Assembly: GCA_903925275.1 (NCBI GenBank)
Contig: CAIYES010000393.1
Span: 1 to 34,248, forward strand
Length of the DNA stretch: 34,248 bases
Direction: 5' to 3'
From: an uncultured Bacteroidales bacterium
GTDB lineage: Bacteria; Bacteroidota; Bacteroidia; Bacteroidales; FEN-979
A model generated the notes under the pieces. It saw only the letters and a list, made by a program, of their open reading frames with translations, was not told where the DNA came from and did no database searches. Shown piece by piece: positions 34,134 through 34,248 of this stretch. Each line of letters begins with the position of its first letter. Position 1 is the stretch's first letter. The translations under genes were made by a program, and so were the position numbers.

Positions 34134-34248
34134 ACCCATCAACCAATAAACCCATCAACCAATAAACCCATCAACCAATAAACCCATCAACCAATAAACC
34201 CAACAACCGATAAACCCATCAACCAATAAACCCATCAACCAATAAACC
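34084..34248. repeat. Array R8: CAACCCAT units passing into an AAACCCAT/CAACCAAT 16-bp alternation
   Basis: Four CAACCCAT units are followed by alternating AAACCCAT and CAACCAAT units up to the window end (about 20 units), with one imperfect stretch near 34200. It begins inside the coding end of the four-helix-bundle gene. Its reverse complement (GGTTTATT/GGTTGATG) resembles array R7, so the gene has related arrays in opposite orientation at its two ends. The array continues beyond the window. Confidence 0.93.

Overview
The window looks like a chromosomal segment of a Bacteroidota (Bacteroidetes) bacterium. The evidence is several TAnnTTTG-type -7 promoter boxes, few good Shine-Dalgarno sites, a single polypeptide joining a GT3 glycogen synthase to a GT35 phosphorylase, a choice-of-anchor/parallel beta-helix lipoprotein, and a BatA-like von Willebrand membrane protein. 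No rRNA, tRNA, transposase or CRISPR array was seen.

Region 1 (1-9184) is housekeeping: a truncated membrane sulfatase/LTA-synthase-like protein, YggS-type PLP protein, PrmC, a YigZ/IMPACT protein, DnaA, then an overlapping set (low-molecular-weight tyrosine phosphatase, threonine/serine dehydratase-like enzyme, RsmI-like methyltransferase) and an ABC-2 exporter pair. Region 2 (9201-12013, minus) is fabG translationally coupled to a large VWA membrane protein. Region 3 (12158-21138, minus) is a four-gene glycogen operon: debranching enzyme, GT4 glycosyltransferase, GH57 amylase-like protein and the 1416-residue synthase-phosphorylase fusion. A surface lipoprotein follows on the plus strand (21411-22820).

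Region 4 (22912-34248 and beyond) is the most interesting part: a gas vesicle island. It opens with a soluble REC-PAS4-histidine kinase and an NtrC-type sigma-54 activator, closed by an intrinsic terminator. Next comes an AT-rich control region with a perfect 11-bp inverted repeat and a near-consensus sigma-54 -24/-12 promoter (27275-27288), then gvpA. Behind gvpA are two related helical proteins (212 and 394 aa), a six-knuckle CxxCxGxG protein, a 61-aa helical protein, gvpN, a 102-aa coiled coil, a GvpJ-type protein, an Hsp20-like protein, a Get3/ArsA-type ATPase and a four-helix-bundle (S23/IVS) protein. gvpF/L, gvpG and gvpK are not in the window and, if present, should lie downstream.

The island is interleaved with 7- and 8-bp tandem repeat arrays that fill several intergenic spaces. 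They reach into start codons, supply stop codons and encode protein tails. One composite block (heptamer array followed by octamer array) occurs twice, before gvpN and before the 102-aa gene. The four-helix-bundle gene is flanked by related octamer arrays in opposite orientation. My inference is a gas vesicle system under sigma-54 two-component control, with its own chaperone set (AAA+ GvpN, Hsp20, Zn-knuckle protein, Get3-like ATPase), in a locus shaped by expanding short repeats.
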